This document shows, one piece after another, positions 10,403-19,664 of a stretch of 49,283 nucleotides of DNA. Numbering within the stretch: position 1 is the first letter of the stretch; each line of letters starts with the position of its first letter. The DNA lies in NCBI GenBank assembly GCA_022780515.1, contig JALEUV010000024.1:80793-130075 (forward strand), in the 5' to 3' direction. This stretch comes from Anaerococcus sp. Its GTDB lineage: Bacteria > Bacillota > Clostridia > Tissierellales > Peptoniphilaceae. The position numbers were made by a program, and so were the translations under genes. The notes beneath the pieces are model-generated. The model did not search any database and was not told the origin of the DNA. It worked only from the letters and a program-made list of their open reading frames with translations.

Positions 10403-11586
10403 GAAAATCTTTAAGTGTCAAACAGTTTAATGAATATTTAAAATCTAATATAAAACATGACCCGATATTTCAAAATGTTTACATAAGTGGTGAGCTGGTT
10501 AATATAAAGTTTAATAAGTCCCATTTATATTTTTCACTTAGGGAAGATAGGGATCTAGTTGACTGTGTAATCTATTATTATGAAGACTCAGGCCTCGATA
10601 TTGATTTTAATGAAGGAGAGAAGGTCCTAGTAAAGGGGGTCTTGGTCTATAACAACTACTCCTCTAGAGTTACAATATCAGCCAAGGACGTTACTAACCT
10701 AGGTAGGTCTGAAGCCTATAGCAAGTTCTTAAAAATGAAAGAAGACTTTCAAAAGAGGGGATTTTTTGATAAGGATAATAAAAAGTCTATCAAGAAATTT
10801 CCCTCAAAGATAGGTCTAATAACATCAGCTGATGGGGCTGCCCTTGTGGACTTTATATCGGTAATTAATCAAAAACCCAATGATATTCATATATACTTTA
10901 ACCCTGTCAGGGTCCAAGGTAATGATGCCGTTGATCTAATAGTCAAGGCCCTAGAAAGACTTGATAGGATGGATCTAGATGTAATAGTTATAACAAGGGG
11001 TGGAGGATCTGAGGTTGACCTTTCCACCTTCAATGAGAAAGACCTTATAGAAAGTGCCTACAGGGCAGAGACACCCATCCTTTCTGCCATAGGTCACAAG
11101 ATTGATTCAAGTCTCTTGGACCTAGTAAGTGATCTAAGCCTCCAAACTCCTACAGAAGCGGGATCTTTTATAGTCAAGAATTATTCTGATTTTGATAAGG
11201 ACTTTAGGAATAAGTTGGAGAAGATAGATAGCCTTGTTAATAAAAAATATGGTGACCTATACTTTAAGCTAATCTACTACAAGGAAATCTTAGATAAGTA
11301 TAGTCCCAACCAAAAGATAGAAGCTAGGATAAAGGACTTAACTTATATAAAAAATGACCTTGATACTAAGTTACTTAGGACCTATGAGAAAAATATATCT
11401 AGGCTTGGGCTTATAGACTTAAGGTTAAAGAGGATAAAAGACCTAATAGATCTAAGGAAGAAGTCTATTAGACTAAGGGATAGGTCGGGGTATGATGTAT
11501 ATTCTTTAGGACAAGTGAAGGTAGGGGATGAGCTTGAAATCGATTTTTATGATGGGAGTATAAAGGTTAGGGTTATAGATGGATAA
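10399..11586 (+). CDS. xseA: Exodeoxyribonuclease VII large subunit
   Basis: SVKQFNEYLKSNIK..VYISGELVNIK, ITRGGGSEVDLSTFNEKDL, AIGHKIDSSLLDLVSDL. Confidence 0.95.
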   Translation: MRKSLSVKQFNEYLKSNIKHDPIFQNVYISGELVNIKFNKSHLYFSLREDRDLVDCVIYYYEDSGLDIDFNEGEKVLVKGVLVYNNYSSRVTISAKDVTNLGRSEAYSKFLKMKEDFQKRGFFDKDNKKSIKKFPSKIGLITSADGAALVDFISVINQKPNDIHIYFNPVRVQGNDAVDLIVKALERLDRMDLDVIVITRGGGSEVDLSTFNEKDLIESAYRAETPILSAIGHKIDSSLLDLVSDLSLQTPTEAGSFIVKNYSDFDKDFRNKLEKIDSLVNKKYGDLYFKLIYYKEILDKYSPNQKIEARIKDLTYIKNDLDTKLLRTYEKNISRLGLIDLRLKRIKDLIDLRKKSIRLRDRSGYDVYSLGQVKVGDELEIDFYDGSIKVRVIDG

Positions 11587-11764
11587 AAGTTTAGAAGAAA
11601 AATTTGAAGAATTAGAGGGACTCCTAGAGGAGCTTGAAAAAAGTGATACCAACCTTGATGAAAGTATCGAGATTTATCAAAGGGCAAAGGCCCTCTACAA
11701 GGAAGTAAATGACAAGTTAGAAGATTATAGGGCAAAGATTGAGATAATTAGTAAAGATGAATAA
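11579..11764 (+). CDS. xseB: Exodeoxyribonuclease VII small subunit
   Basis: 61 aa, SLEEKFEELEGLLEELEKSDTNLDESIEIYQRAKALY. Confidence 0.92.
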   Translation: MDKSLEEKFEELEGLLEELEKSDTNLDESIEIYQRAKALYKEVNDKLEDYRAKIEIISKDE

Positions 11765-12584
11765 AGATATATATAAGAAAAATTTAGAAGAAAATAAAAT
11801 TATAATAGAAAAAAGAATTAATGAATACTTTGATAGTACAAGCATCTTAGATGAAGCAATGAAATACTCTATGGAAGCTGGCAAGAGAATTAGAGCGAGT
11901 TTGTACCTTGAAACTTGCAAAATTCTAGGTCATGACCTAAGTGGAGCAGATATAGATTTTGCCTTGGCTATAGAGATGCTCCAATCTTATACCCTAGTCC
12001 ATGATGACCTACCTGCTATGGATAATGATGACTATAGACGTGGTAAGGAAAGCACCCACAAGCACTTTGGTGAGGATATAGGAATATTAACTGGAGATGC
12101 TCTATTAAATGAGGGGGCAAATTTAATCTTTAGCCTTGCTAAGGAAAATCCAGCTTACATAGGAGCAGGGGACTATCTCTTTAAAAAATTAGGCAAGAGA
12201 GGAGTAATCTATGGACAAGTCCTAGACCTAGAAGAAAGGAAGGACTATGACCTAGACTTTATCCTAAGGGTCTATGAGAAAAAAACTGCAGACTTTTTTG
12301 TAGCCTGTCTTGTAGCAGGTGGCCTTGTGGCTGGAGCTGATAGTAAGGTCATCGAGAGCCTTGAGAAATATGGCTATTATTTGGGATTAGGCTTTCAAAT
12401 TCAAGATGACTTACTAGAAAATGAATATACAGATGAGTTAAATATTTTAAATATAATGGATAGACAAAAAGCTAATTCGATTTTAGATGAGATTAATAAA
12501 AAATGTAAGTTAGCTATTAGCGATATAGAAAATAATGATTTTTATATATTTTTAATTGACTACTTGTCAAAAAGAAATTATTAG
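11757..12584 (+). CDS. ispA: Polyprenyl (farnesyl/geranyl) diphosphate synthase
   Basis: LVHDDLPAMDNDDYRRG and GFQIQDDLLE aspartate-rich motifs. Confidence 0.93.
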   Translation: MNKDIYKKNLEENKIIIEKRINEYFDSTSILDEAMKYSMEAGKRIRASLYLETCKILGHDLSGADIDFALAIEMLQSYTLVHDDLPAMDNDDYRRGKESTHKHFGEDIGILTGDALLNEGANLIFSLAKENPAYIGAGDYLFKKLGKRGVIYGQVLDLEERKDYDLDFILRVYEKKTADFFVACLVAGGLVAGADSKVIESLEKYGYYLGLGFQIQDDLLENEYTDELNILNIMDRQKANSILDEINKKCKLAISDIENNDFYIFLIDYLSKRNY

Positions 12585-12592
12585 AGGCGGAT

Positions 12593-13045
12593 ATGAAAAA
12601 ATATACTAGACAAAGATTAATTTTAGACATAATTCAAAATAATGATGTAAAAACTCAAAGCCAACTTTCAGAACTCCTTAAAGAGCATGGAATTAATGCT
12701 ACCCAAGCGACAATTTCTAGGGATATCAAGGAACTAAGGATTTCTAAGGTACAAAGTGATGATTATGACTACAAGTACACAGTAGTTGATAATGACTATG
12801 ATAGTTTTACTGAGAGAATGGAAAAGATATTTAAGGAATCAGTCCTATCAATCGAGAAGTCTAACCAACTTATTGTGATAAAGAGTATTTCTTATTGTGC
12901 AACAGTTTGTGGTGCCTATATAACCAATGCAAAGCTAGACAATGTAGGTGGTATAGTAACAGGTATTGATACTATATTTATTTCTCCAGTAGATGGAGAA
13001 AAGATTGATGTACTAGTAGAAGATCTTAGGAGTTTGATTAAATAA
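12593..13045 (+). CDS. argR: Arginine repressor ArgR family
   Basis: 150 aa; INATQATISRDIKELRISKV HTH; C-terminal GGIVTGIDTIFI. Confidence 0.93.
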   Translation: MKKYTRQRLILDIIQNNDVKTQSQLSELLKEHGINATQATISRDIKELRISKVQSDDYDYKYTVVDNDYDSFTERMEKIFKESVLSIEKSNQLIVIKSISYCATVCGAYITNAKLDNVGGIVTGIDTIFISPVDGEKIDVLVEDLRSLIK

Positions 13046-14739
13046 TGTTAGAGGAGTTATTTATCGATAACTTTGTAATAATTAAACGTGACCATATTTT
13101 TTTCGAAGATGGGTTTAATGTACTAACTGGTGAGACTGGTTCAGGTAAGTCACTTATATTTGAGGCAATAAACCTTGCCCTTGGCAAGAGGGCCGACAAG
13201 GATACTATTGGTAAGTTTGCTGACAAGACCCTAATCGAAGCAGTATTTGAGGTTGAAGAAGACCTTAAGGATAAGCTCTATGATATGGGCTTTTCTTTTG
13301 ATGATGATAATAAATTAATAATCACCAGAACTATTGGCAAGAAGTCCTCATCTGTAAGGATCAATGGCCGTATGGTAAGCCTTGCCCTACTTCGAGAGCT
13401 TGCAGGCTTATTAATAGATATATATAGGCAGGGCGATAGTAACTCCTTTATGAATTCATCCAACTATGGCGATCTTATAGATGAATATACCAAGGATAAG
13501 GAGAGCCAAGACTTACTAGATGAGCTTTATGGACTCAATAAGGAAAGGGAAGGATTCTTGGAGAGATTTTCCCATATCAACCTAAGTGATGAGGAAGTTA
13601 GGAGGGAAAAGGACCTCCTTAATTATCAAATAAATGAGATTGAAGATGTTGATATCTTTAATATTGACGAAGAAGCTATCAACATGGAATACCAAAAGTT
13701 AAACAGCATAACTTCTATTATAAATATTACCAACAAGATTAAGGAGATGCTCGATTCTTCTGACTTTACTACTCCATCAGTTACATCCTACATCAACGAA
13801 GCCATATCAGACCTGGATGATTTTACTTCTATGGATAATAAGATTGAAGACATCTATCAAAGGCTCATCACCTTATCTGATGAAGTAAATGACTTATACA
13901 ATGACTTGGATTCCTATGAGATGAACTTAGAGCAAGATCCAGAGAGGCTTTATGAGCTTGAAATGATTAACCAAGCAATATTTTCCCTAAAGAGAAAGTA
14001 TGGCTCAAGCCTTGATGAGATCAAGACCTATTATGAAGAAATTAAATCTAGGAGGTCAGAGCTTGAAGACATAGAAGATCTGAGGGCAAATATCAACAAG
14101 GAAATCTCAAAAATCGATAAAAAAATGGAAAAAACTGCAAGCGAGCTTTCTAATATAAGAAAGAAAAAAGCCAAAGTCTTAGAAAATGAGATTAATAGTG
14201 CCATAAGAGAGCTTAATATAAAAAATGGTAACTTTAAAATTTCCTTTGATACAAAAGATTCTATCAACAACAAGGGTCTAGATAAGATAGATTTTCTAAT
14301 TTCCACCAACAAGGGAGAGAGCCTCAAGTCCCTATCAAAGACTGCATCTGGTGGAGAGATTTCTAGGATAATGCTTGCCTTCAAGGAAGTTTTCTCAGAT
14401 TCTGATAAGGTAGGTACCTTAATATTTGATGAGATTGATACGGGTATATCTGGTAGAACTGCCCAACTAGTAGGTGAGAGAATCCTTAAACTATCAAGAA
14501 AGAGGCAAATTATAGCCATAAGCCACCTACCACAGATTGCATCTCTAGCAAGTAACCATATACTAATTAGCAAGGAGGATCTTGATTCCTTTACTATTTC
14601 CAAGACTGAAAGAGTCGAGGGAGCTAATAGAGTTAACGAAATTGCAAGACTTATAGGAGGGGTAGACATAACTCCAACTACTATAGAATCATCAAAAGAA
14701 ATGTTAAAAATGGCGGAGGATTTACGAAATGCAAGATGA
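13045..14739 (+). CDS. recN: DNA repair protein RecN
   Basis: GETGSGKSLIFEAINLALGKRADKD, LIFDEIDTGISGRTAQLVGE. Confidence 0.95.
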   Translation: MLEELFIDNFVIIKRDHIFFEDGFNVLTGETGSGKSLIFEAINLALGKRADKDTIGKFADKTLIEAVFEVEEDLKDKLYDMGFSFDDDNKLIITRTIGKKSSSVRINGRMVSLALLRELAGLLIDIYRQGDSNSFMNSSNYGDLIDEYTKDKESQDLLDELYGLNKEREGFLERFSHINLSDEEVRREKDLLNYQINEIEDVDIFNIDEEAINMEYQKLNSITSIINITNKIKEMLDSSDFTTPSVTSYINEAISDLDDFTSMDNKIEDIYQRLITLSDEVNDLYNDLDSYEMNLEQDPERLYELEMINQAIFSLKRKYGSSLDEIKTYYEEIKSRRSELEDIEDLRANINKEISKIDKKMEKTASELSNIRKKKAKVLENEINSAIRELNIKNGNFKISFDTKDSINNKGLDKIDFLISTNKGESLKSLSKTASGGEISRIMLAFKEVFSDSDKVGTLIFDEIDTGISGRTAQLVGERILKLSRKRQIIAISHLPQIASLASNHILISKEDLDSFTISKTERVEGANRVNEIARLIGGVDITPTTIESSKEMLKMAEDLRNAR

Positions 14740-15277
14740 AAAATTTTATGAGAAACCAATCAAATCTGATACTATATATGACGGTAAAATTTTAAAGCTT
14801 AAGGTAGAAACTGTAGAGCTTGCTAACAAAAAATATTCCAAAAGAGAGATAGTTGATCACCAAAAGGGTGTTGGAATCATAGCCCTTGATGGGGAAGATA
14901 AGTTATGGATGGTTAAGCAATACAGAAGGGCTATCGATAAGGTAACTATAGAAATACCAGCAGGCCTTGTAGAATCAAACGAACTTCCAGTAGAGGCTGC
15001 CAAGAGAGAACTCCAAGAAGAAGTAGGCTTTATTCCAAATGATATATCCTACCTCTTTGATATGCACGCATCTCCTGGCTTTACCAATGATAAGTTGTCA
15101 TTTTTCCTAGCCCAAGATTTTTCTGAATCTAAGCTTGACCAAGATGAAGATGAAAATGTCGAGGCTTTTTCTATGGAAATTGATGAGCTTTACAATATGG
15201 TAGAAAATGGCAAAATCACGGATGCCAAGACAATTATCGCTATTTTGTATGCTATAAAACTTAAAAATGAGCGATAA
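14729..15277 (+). CDS. NUDIX hydrolase, ADP-ribose pyrophosphatase-like
   Basis: Nudix box GLVESNELPVEAAKRELQEEVGF. Confidence 0.92.
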   Translation: MQDEKFYEKPIKSDTIYDGKILKLKVETVELANKKYSKREIVDHQKGVGIIALDGEDKLWMVKQYRRAIDKVTIEIPAGLVESNELPVEAAKRELQEEVGFIPNDISYLFDMHASPGFTNDKLSFFLAQDFSESKLDQDEDENVEAFSMEIDELYNMVENGKITDAKTIIAILYAIKLKNER

Positions 15278-15959
15278 GCTAAATATTGAGTTAGAATCCT
15301 TTAATGGGCCCTTTGACTTGCTATTAAGTCTTATAGAAAAGAAAAAGATCGATATCTATGATATAGCCCTAGAAGATATTACAAACTCATATTTGGAAGA
15401 AATTAATAAGCTTTCAGATATAGATAACCTGTCAGAATTTATCTATATAGCTTCAATTTTGTTAACTATCAAGGCCAACAAACTTACTCCAAAAGAAGAA
15501 AATGAAAATCTAGAGGAAGATTTTATTTCCTATCTTATAACCTATAAGAAGATAAAGTCGGTAGAAGACGACCTAAAGTTAATGGAAGCAGAAGCGAGGA
15601 AGATTTATTCTAAGTATCAGGAAGATCTAAGCCAATTTGAAATATATAACGAAGTAAAAATAGACAAGGATGTAAATATTCTAAAAACTGAATTCGAGAA
15701 GGTCCTCAAAAACCTTGACAAGAAAAGTCCTAGGCCAATATTTGAGCCTACTAGGATAGAAGATGTAAATGAATATGTCGAGAAAATAAGAAAGACCTTA
15801 AATTTTGCTAAGACCCTAAGACTTGATAATATTACCACAAGAATAAGGTCGAAGTCTGAGTGTATAGCGACCTTTCTAGCCTTGTTGGAACTAGTAAGGC
15901 TTAGGGAAATTGAACTTGAGGAAAAAGCTGAGAATTCTTTTTTTGTAATTAAGAGGTAG
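15267..15959 (+). CDS. scpA: Segregation and condensation protein A
   Basis: LESFNGPFDLLLSLIEKKKIDIYDIALEDITNSYLEEI; followed by scpB. Confidence 0.95.
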   Translation: MSDKLNIELESFNGPFDLLLSLIEKKKIDIYDIALEDITNSYLEEINKLSDIDNLSEFIYIASILLTIKANKLTPKEENENLEEDFISYLITYKKIKSVEDDLKLMEAEARKIYSKYQEDLSQFEIYNEVKIDKDVNILKTEFEKVLKNLDKKSPRPIFEPTRIEDVNEYVEKIRKTLNFAKTLRLDNITTRIRSKSECIATFLALLELVRLREIELEEKAENSFFVIKR

Positions 15960-15961
15960 GC

Positions 15962-16495
15962 ATGGACAAGAATTATTTGAAGGGACTAATTGAAGAAGTT
16001 TTGTACATATGGGCAGATCCTATTGATATAGACGATCTATCAAAAATCATCTATGACTATGGCAAAAAAGATATCGAAGAAGCTCTGATTGAAATAAAAA
16101 ACGAGAGAGATGAGAGAACTTCTGGACTAGTCATTAGGGATTATAATAAGGCTTACAAATTTACAACCAGGGATGAGCATAATAGGTATTTCGAAAAGGT
16201 TGTAAAAAAGAGTGAGAAAAAACTTTCTTCTTCAGCCCTAGAGACCCTATCAATTATTGCCTACAAGCAGCCTATAACCAGGGCTGAAGTCGACAAAATA
16301 AGAGGAGTCAATTCCCAGTCGTCCATTGACACCCTACTAGATAAGGACCTCATAGAAGAAAGAGGCAGACTTGATAAGATAGGAAAGCCTATTATCTATG
16401 GGACAAATACAAATTTTCTAGAATATTTTAATATCTCTTCCCTGGATGACCTCCCAGAAATTGAATTTACAATCGAGGAAGACGATGAGGATTAA
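15962..16495 (+). CDS. scpB: Segregation and condensation protein B
   Basis: LSSSALETLSIIAYKQPITRAEVDKIRGVNS. Confidence 0.95.
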   Translation: MDKNYLKGLIEEVLYIWADPIDIDDLSKIIYDYGKKDIEEALIEIKNERDERTSGLVIRDYNKAYKFTTRDEHNRYFEKVVKKSEKKLSSSALETLSIIAYKQPITRAEVDKIRGVNSQSSIDTLLDKDLIEERGRLDKIGKPIIYGTNTNFLEYFNISSLDDLPEIEFTIEEDDED

Positions 16496-17186
16496 TAAAT
16501 TTATTGCAAAAAGTGGAATAACTTCCAGGAGGAAGGCTGACGAGCTAATTAAAAATGGCCTTGTTAAGGTAAATGGACAAAGGATTAGTGAGCCTGGACT
16601 TGATATAAAGGATAGTGACCAGGTGGAGGTTAATGGCCAAGTAATAGGCATAGAAGAGAAATTTTATATCAAGGTCTACAAGCCAGTAGGTTTTATTACA
16701 AGTAATTATGATCCACACAATGACAAGGATTTAAATTACTTGGTCAAGGTTGACAAGAATTTTTTTGCGGCAGGGAGACTTGATAAGGATAGCGAGGGGC
16801 TCCTTATAGTAACTAATGATGGTGACTTCACCAATAGGATAATCCACCCTAGACAAAAACTTGATAAGGAATATATAGTAAAAGTCGATAAAAAATTAAG
16901 TAAAAAAGAAGAAGATCTTTTCCAAAGAGGCATCGATATAGGTAGGGGTGAAATAACCTCTGATGCTAAAATTAAGCTTTTAGATCCTAAAAAAAATACC
17001 TACCGAGTAATAATTCACCAGGGATTTAATAGGCAAATTAGGAGGATGTTTGGTTATTTTAATGTAAATGTCCTAAGCCTAAAGCGTATCAGGATTGGAG
17101 AAATAAAGCTTTCTGATATGAAGCCCTATGATAATAGGTATTTTGATGAAGGTGAGCTTAGTTTCGTTAAGAAAGTTAAGGGATAG
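16485..17186 (+). CDS. rluB: Pseudouridine synthase, RluB/RsuA family
   Basis: MRINKFIAKSGITSRRKADELI S4 domain; AGRLDKDSEGLLIVTNDG; start reassigned to 16485. Confidence 0.92.
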   Translation: MRINKFIAKSGITSRRKADELIKNGLVKVNGQRISEPGLDIKDSDQVEVNGQVIGIEEKFYIKVYKPVGFITSNYDPHNDKDLNYLVKVDKNFFAAGRLDKDSEGLLIVTNDGDFTNRIIHPRQKLDKEYIVKVDKKLSKKEEDLFQRGIDIGRGEITSDAKIKLLDPKKNTYRVIIHQGFNRQIRRMFGYFNVNVLSLKRIRIGEIKLSDMKPYDNRYFDEGELSFVKKVKG

Positions 17187-17213
17187 AAAAGGTCTATTTT
17201 TGTGGTGAAATTT

Positions 17214-18425
17214 ATGGTAAAAGTCGGTATCATAGGTGCAGGTCCGGCAGGAATATTTGCAGCTATCAATCTAAAAAATTCAAATAATGAAGTTTATCTA
17301 CTCGATAAAAATGACCGTATAGGTAGAAAGCTCCTTCTTACCGGCAATGGAAGGTGTAATATAACTAGTGGAAAATTCTATGATAATTTTTTGGACCATA
17401 TAATTAGAAACAAGGAATTCCTCTATTCTTCCTTTTCGACCTTTGATAACTTCGCTATGATCGATTTTTTAAATAGGGAGGGTATTCAAACAATAATAGA
17501 AGAAGATGACAAGGTCTTTCCTAAGTCAATGAGGGCAACTGATATTGTAAACTTATTTGAAAGGCTGATAAAAGAAAGAGATGTTAAATTCCTTCCTAAT
17601 ACCAAGGTCAAATCAATCACTAAGGATGAAAACTTTAAACTTGAAACTTCTAGGGGGCAGATGGATTTTGATATCTTGCTAATAGCCTGTGGTGGTCTAT
17701 CCTATCCAAAGACTGGATCTAGTGGAGATGGCTACAAGTTCGCCAAAAGTTTTGGCCACACTATAGTAGAGCCTCTACCATCCCTATGTCCTCTTTATCT
17801 AAAAAAGACTTTGCCAATAAAGGCCTTAAGTTTATCAGATATAGAGATAAGGACCTATACAGATGATAAAGACTTTAGTGAAGTGGGAGATATCTTGCTT
17901 ACCCCAAACTTTATCACAGGACCTGCCGCCTTAAGACTTCAGGCAAGGGCTGCTAGGGATAATATTAATAGGATATCTCTCGACTTTAAGAAAGATATGA
18001 GAGATGATGAACTTGATAAAATTATTTTGGATTATTTAGACAAGAACCCAAAGAAGACTATATCCAATAGTTTAAAAGGATTTATAAATGAGGGCTTAAT
18101 TGAAAAACTCTTAGATGAAGGGAAGATTAAGAAAAATAAGCCATCAAATCAAATTACCAAGGAGGAAAGGGAAAAACTTGCCTCCCTAATAAAAAATTTC
18201 ACATTAGAAACTAAAGAAAATAAAAACTTTAGTAGCGCTGTTGTAACGTCTGGTGGGGTCAAAACTGCAGAAATTAATCCCAAAACCATGGAGTCCAAAC
18301 TCGTAAAGGACTTATATTTTGTTGGTGAAGTCATCGATATAGATGGGTTAACTGGTGGTTTTAATTTGCAAATTGCCTTCACAACAGCCTATAGTGCAAG
18401 TCTTGCTATAAAGGAGAAATTATGA
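17214..18425 (+). CDS. NAD(P)/FAD-dependent oxidoreductase, HI0933/YhiN family
   Basis: VGIIGAGPAGIFAAINL, GRKLLLTGNGRCNITS, VTSGGVKTAEINPKTMESK. Confidence 0.9.
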   Translation: MVKVGIIGAGPAGIFAAINLKNSNNEVYLLDKNDRIGRKLLLTGNGRCNITSGKFYDNFLDHIIRNKEFLYSSFSTFDNFAMIDFLNREGIQTIIEEDDKVFPKSMRATDIVNLFERLIKERDVKFLPNTKVKSITKDENFKLETSRGQMDFDILLIACGGLSYPKTGSSGDGYKFAKSFGHTIVEPLPSLCPLYLKKTLPIKALSLSDIEIRTYTDDKDFSEVGDILLTPNFITGPAALRLQARAARDNINRISLDFKKDMRDDELDKIILDYLDKNPKKTISNSLKGFINEGLIEKLLDEGKIKKNKPSNQITKEEREKLASLIKNFTLETKENKNFSSAVVTSGGVKTAEINPKTMESKLVKDLYFVGEVIDIDGLTGGFNLQIAFTTAYSASLAIKEKL

Positions 18426-19060
18426 CTTATATTATTGCTTTAGATGGGCCAAGTGGGTCTGGTAAATCTACCCTGGCTGATTTACTTAGCAAAAGATTAA
18501 ATATTGAATACCTAAATACAGGCTCTATGTATAGGGCAGTAACAAGAAGATTCTTGGATCTAGGTATAAAGGAAAATGAAAATGATAAGATAAGGGAAGA
18601 ACTTGGAAATATTAGCATAGATATCAATAAGGGGAGAATCTACCTAAACGGTAGAGACCTTACTGACATGCTAAGAGATGAAGAAGTGACTGCCAATGTT
18701 TCTTGGGTCAGTGCCAATAAGGACGTTAGGGAAAAATTAGTTGACCTCCAAAGAAATATAGCAAAAGATACCTCTTTTATCCTAGATGGTAGGGACATAG
18801 GGACTGTAGTTTTTCCAGATGCAAGGTACAAATTCTATGTTACAGCATCACCTAGGGTTAGGGCTAAGAGACGTTTTGATCAAAATGAGCTAGACCAAAG
18901 CCTAGAAGAAATCGAAAAAGCCATAATAAAGAGGGACGAGTACGACTCTAATAGGGAAATAGCTCCCCTCAAAAAGGCAGACGACGCAATCCTTATTGAT
19001 AATTCAGACTTAAATATTAAAGAAACTATAGATTTGATGATAGATAAGATGGAGCTTTGA
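18422..19060 (+). CDS. cmk: Cytidylate kinase
   Basis: ALDGPSGSGKSTLADLLSKRL, NTGSMYRAVT, LDGRDIGTVVFPDA. Confidence 0.95.
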   Translation: MTYIIALDGPSGSGKSTLADLLSKRLNIEYLNTGSMYRAVTRRFLDLGIKENENDKIREELGNISIDINKGRIYLNGRDLTDMLRDEEVTANVSWVSANKDVREKLVDLQRNIAKDTSFILDGRDIGTVVFPDARYKFYVTASPRVRAKRRFDQNELDQSLEEIEKAIIKRDEYDSNREIAPLKKADDAILIDNSDLNIKETIDLMIDKMEL

Positions 19061-19061
19061 T

Positions 19062-19664
19062 ATGCTTTATAATTTTTTTGTTGCAATTTTAAAGGTTATT
19101 TTATTGCCATTTTTTAGGGTAAGGGTAGATGGAATAGAAAATTTGAAGGAAGATGAAAACTTTATAATTTGTGCCAACCATAAGTCAAACTTCGATCCCT
19201 TTCTCTTAGCCCTAGTCTTACCAGTTAGAATTCACTTTATGGCTAAAAAAGAACTATTCGAAAATCCTCTCTTGGCAAAACTCTTAAGCTCTGTAGAAGT
19301 ATTTCCAGTAGATAGGCATGGAAAAAATATGAAATCTCTTAGATTTTCTTTGAAACTTGTCAAGGAAGGCAAGACCCTGGGCGTATTTCCAGAAGGAACG
19401 AGAGTAAAGGAGACCAAGAGGGAAAATATGAAGGAGGGGGTAGCCTTTTTGTCCTTAAAGGGGAAGGCAAATATTTTGCCAGTGGAGCTTATATCTACCT
19501 ATAAACCCTTCAAAAAGTCCTACATCCATGTCCATGAGATGCTTAGGGTAGAAGATTACTTGCACCTTGATAATAAAACAGCCATGAAAAAAATAGAAGA
19601 TGATGTATTTGAAGCCATCTATAAAGATCATTATGTAGAAGAAGGGGAAAATAAATGGAAATAA
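19062..19664 (+). CDS. plsC: 1-acyl-sn-glycerol-3-phosphate acyltransferase
   Basis: NHKSNFDPFLL (HX4D-like) and FPEGTR motifs. Confidence 0.92.
   Translation: MLYNFFVAILKVILLPFFRVRVDGIENLKEDENFIICANHKSNFDPFLLALVLPVRIHFMAKKELFENPLLAKLLSSVEVFPVDRHGKNMKSLRFSLKLVKEGKTLGVFPEGTRVKETKRENMKEGVAFLSLKGKANILPVELISTYKPFKKSYIHVHEMLRVEDYLHLDNKTAMKKIEDDVFEAIYKDHYVEEGENKWK

Noticed and set aside
14031-14759. 242-aa antisense ORF opposite recN
   Set aside because: Low-complexity Leu/Ser/Ile composition typical of a mirror frame of a real gene; recN is clearly the coding strand.
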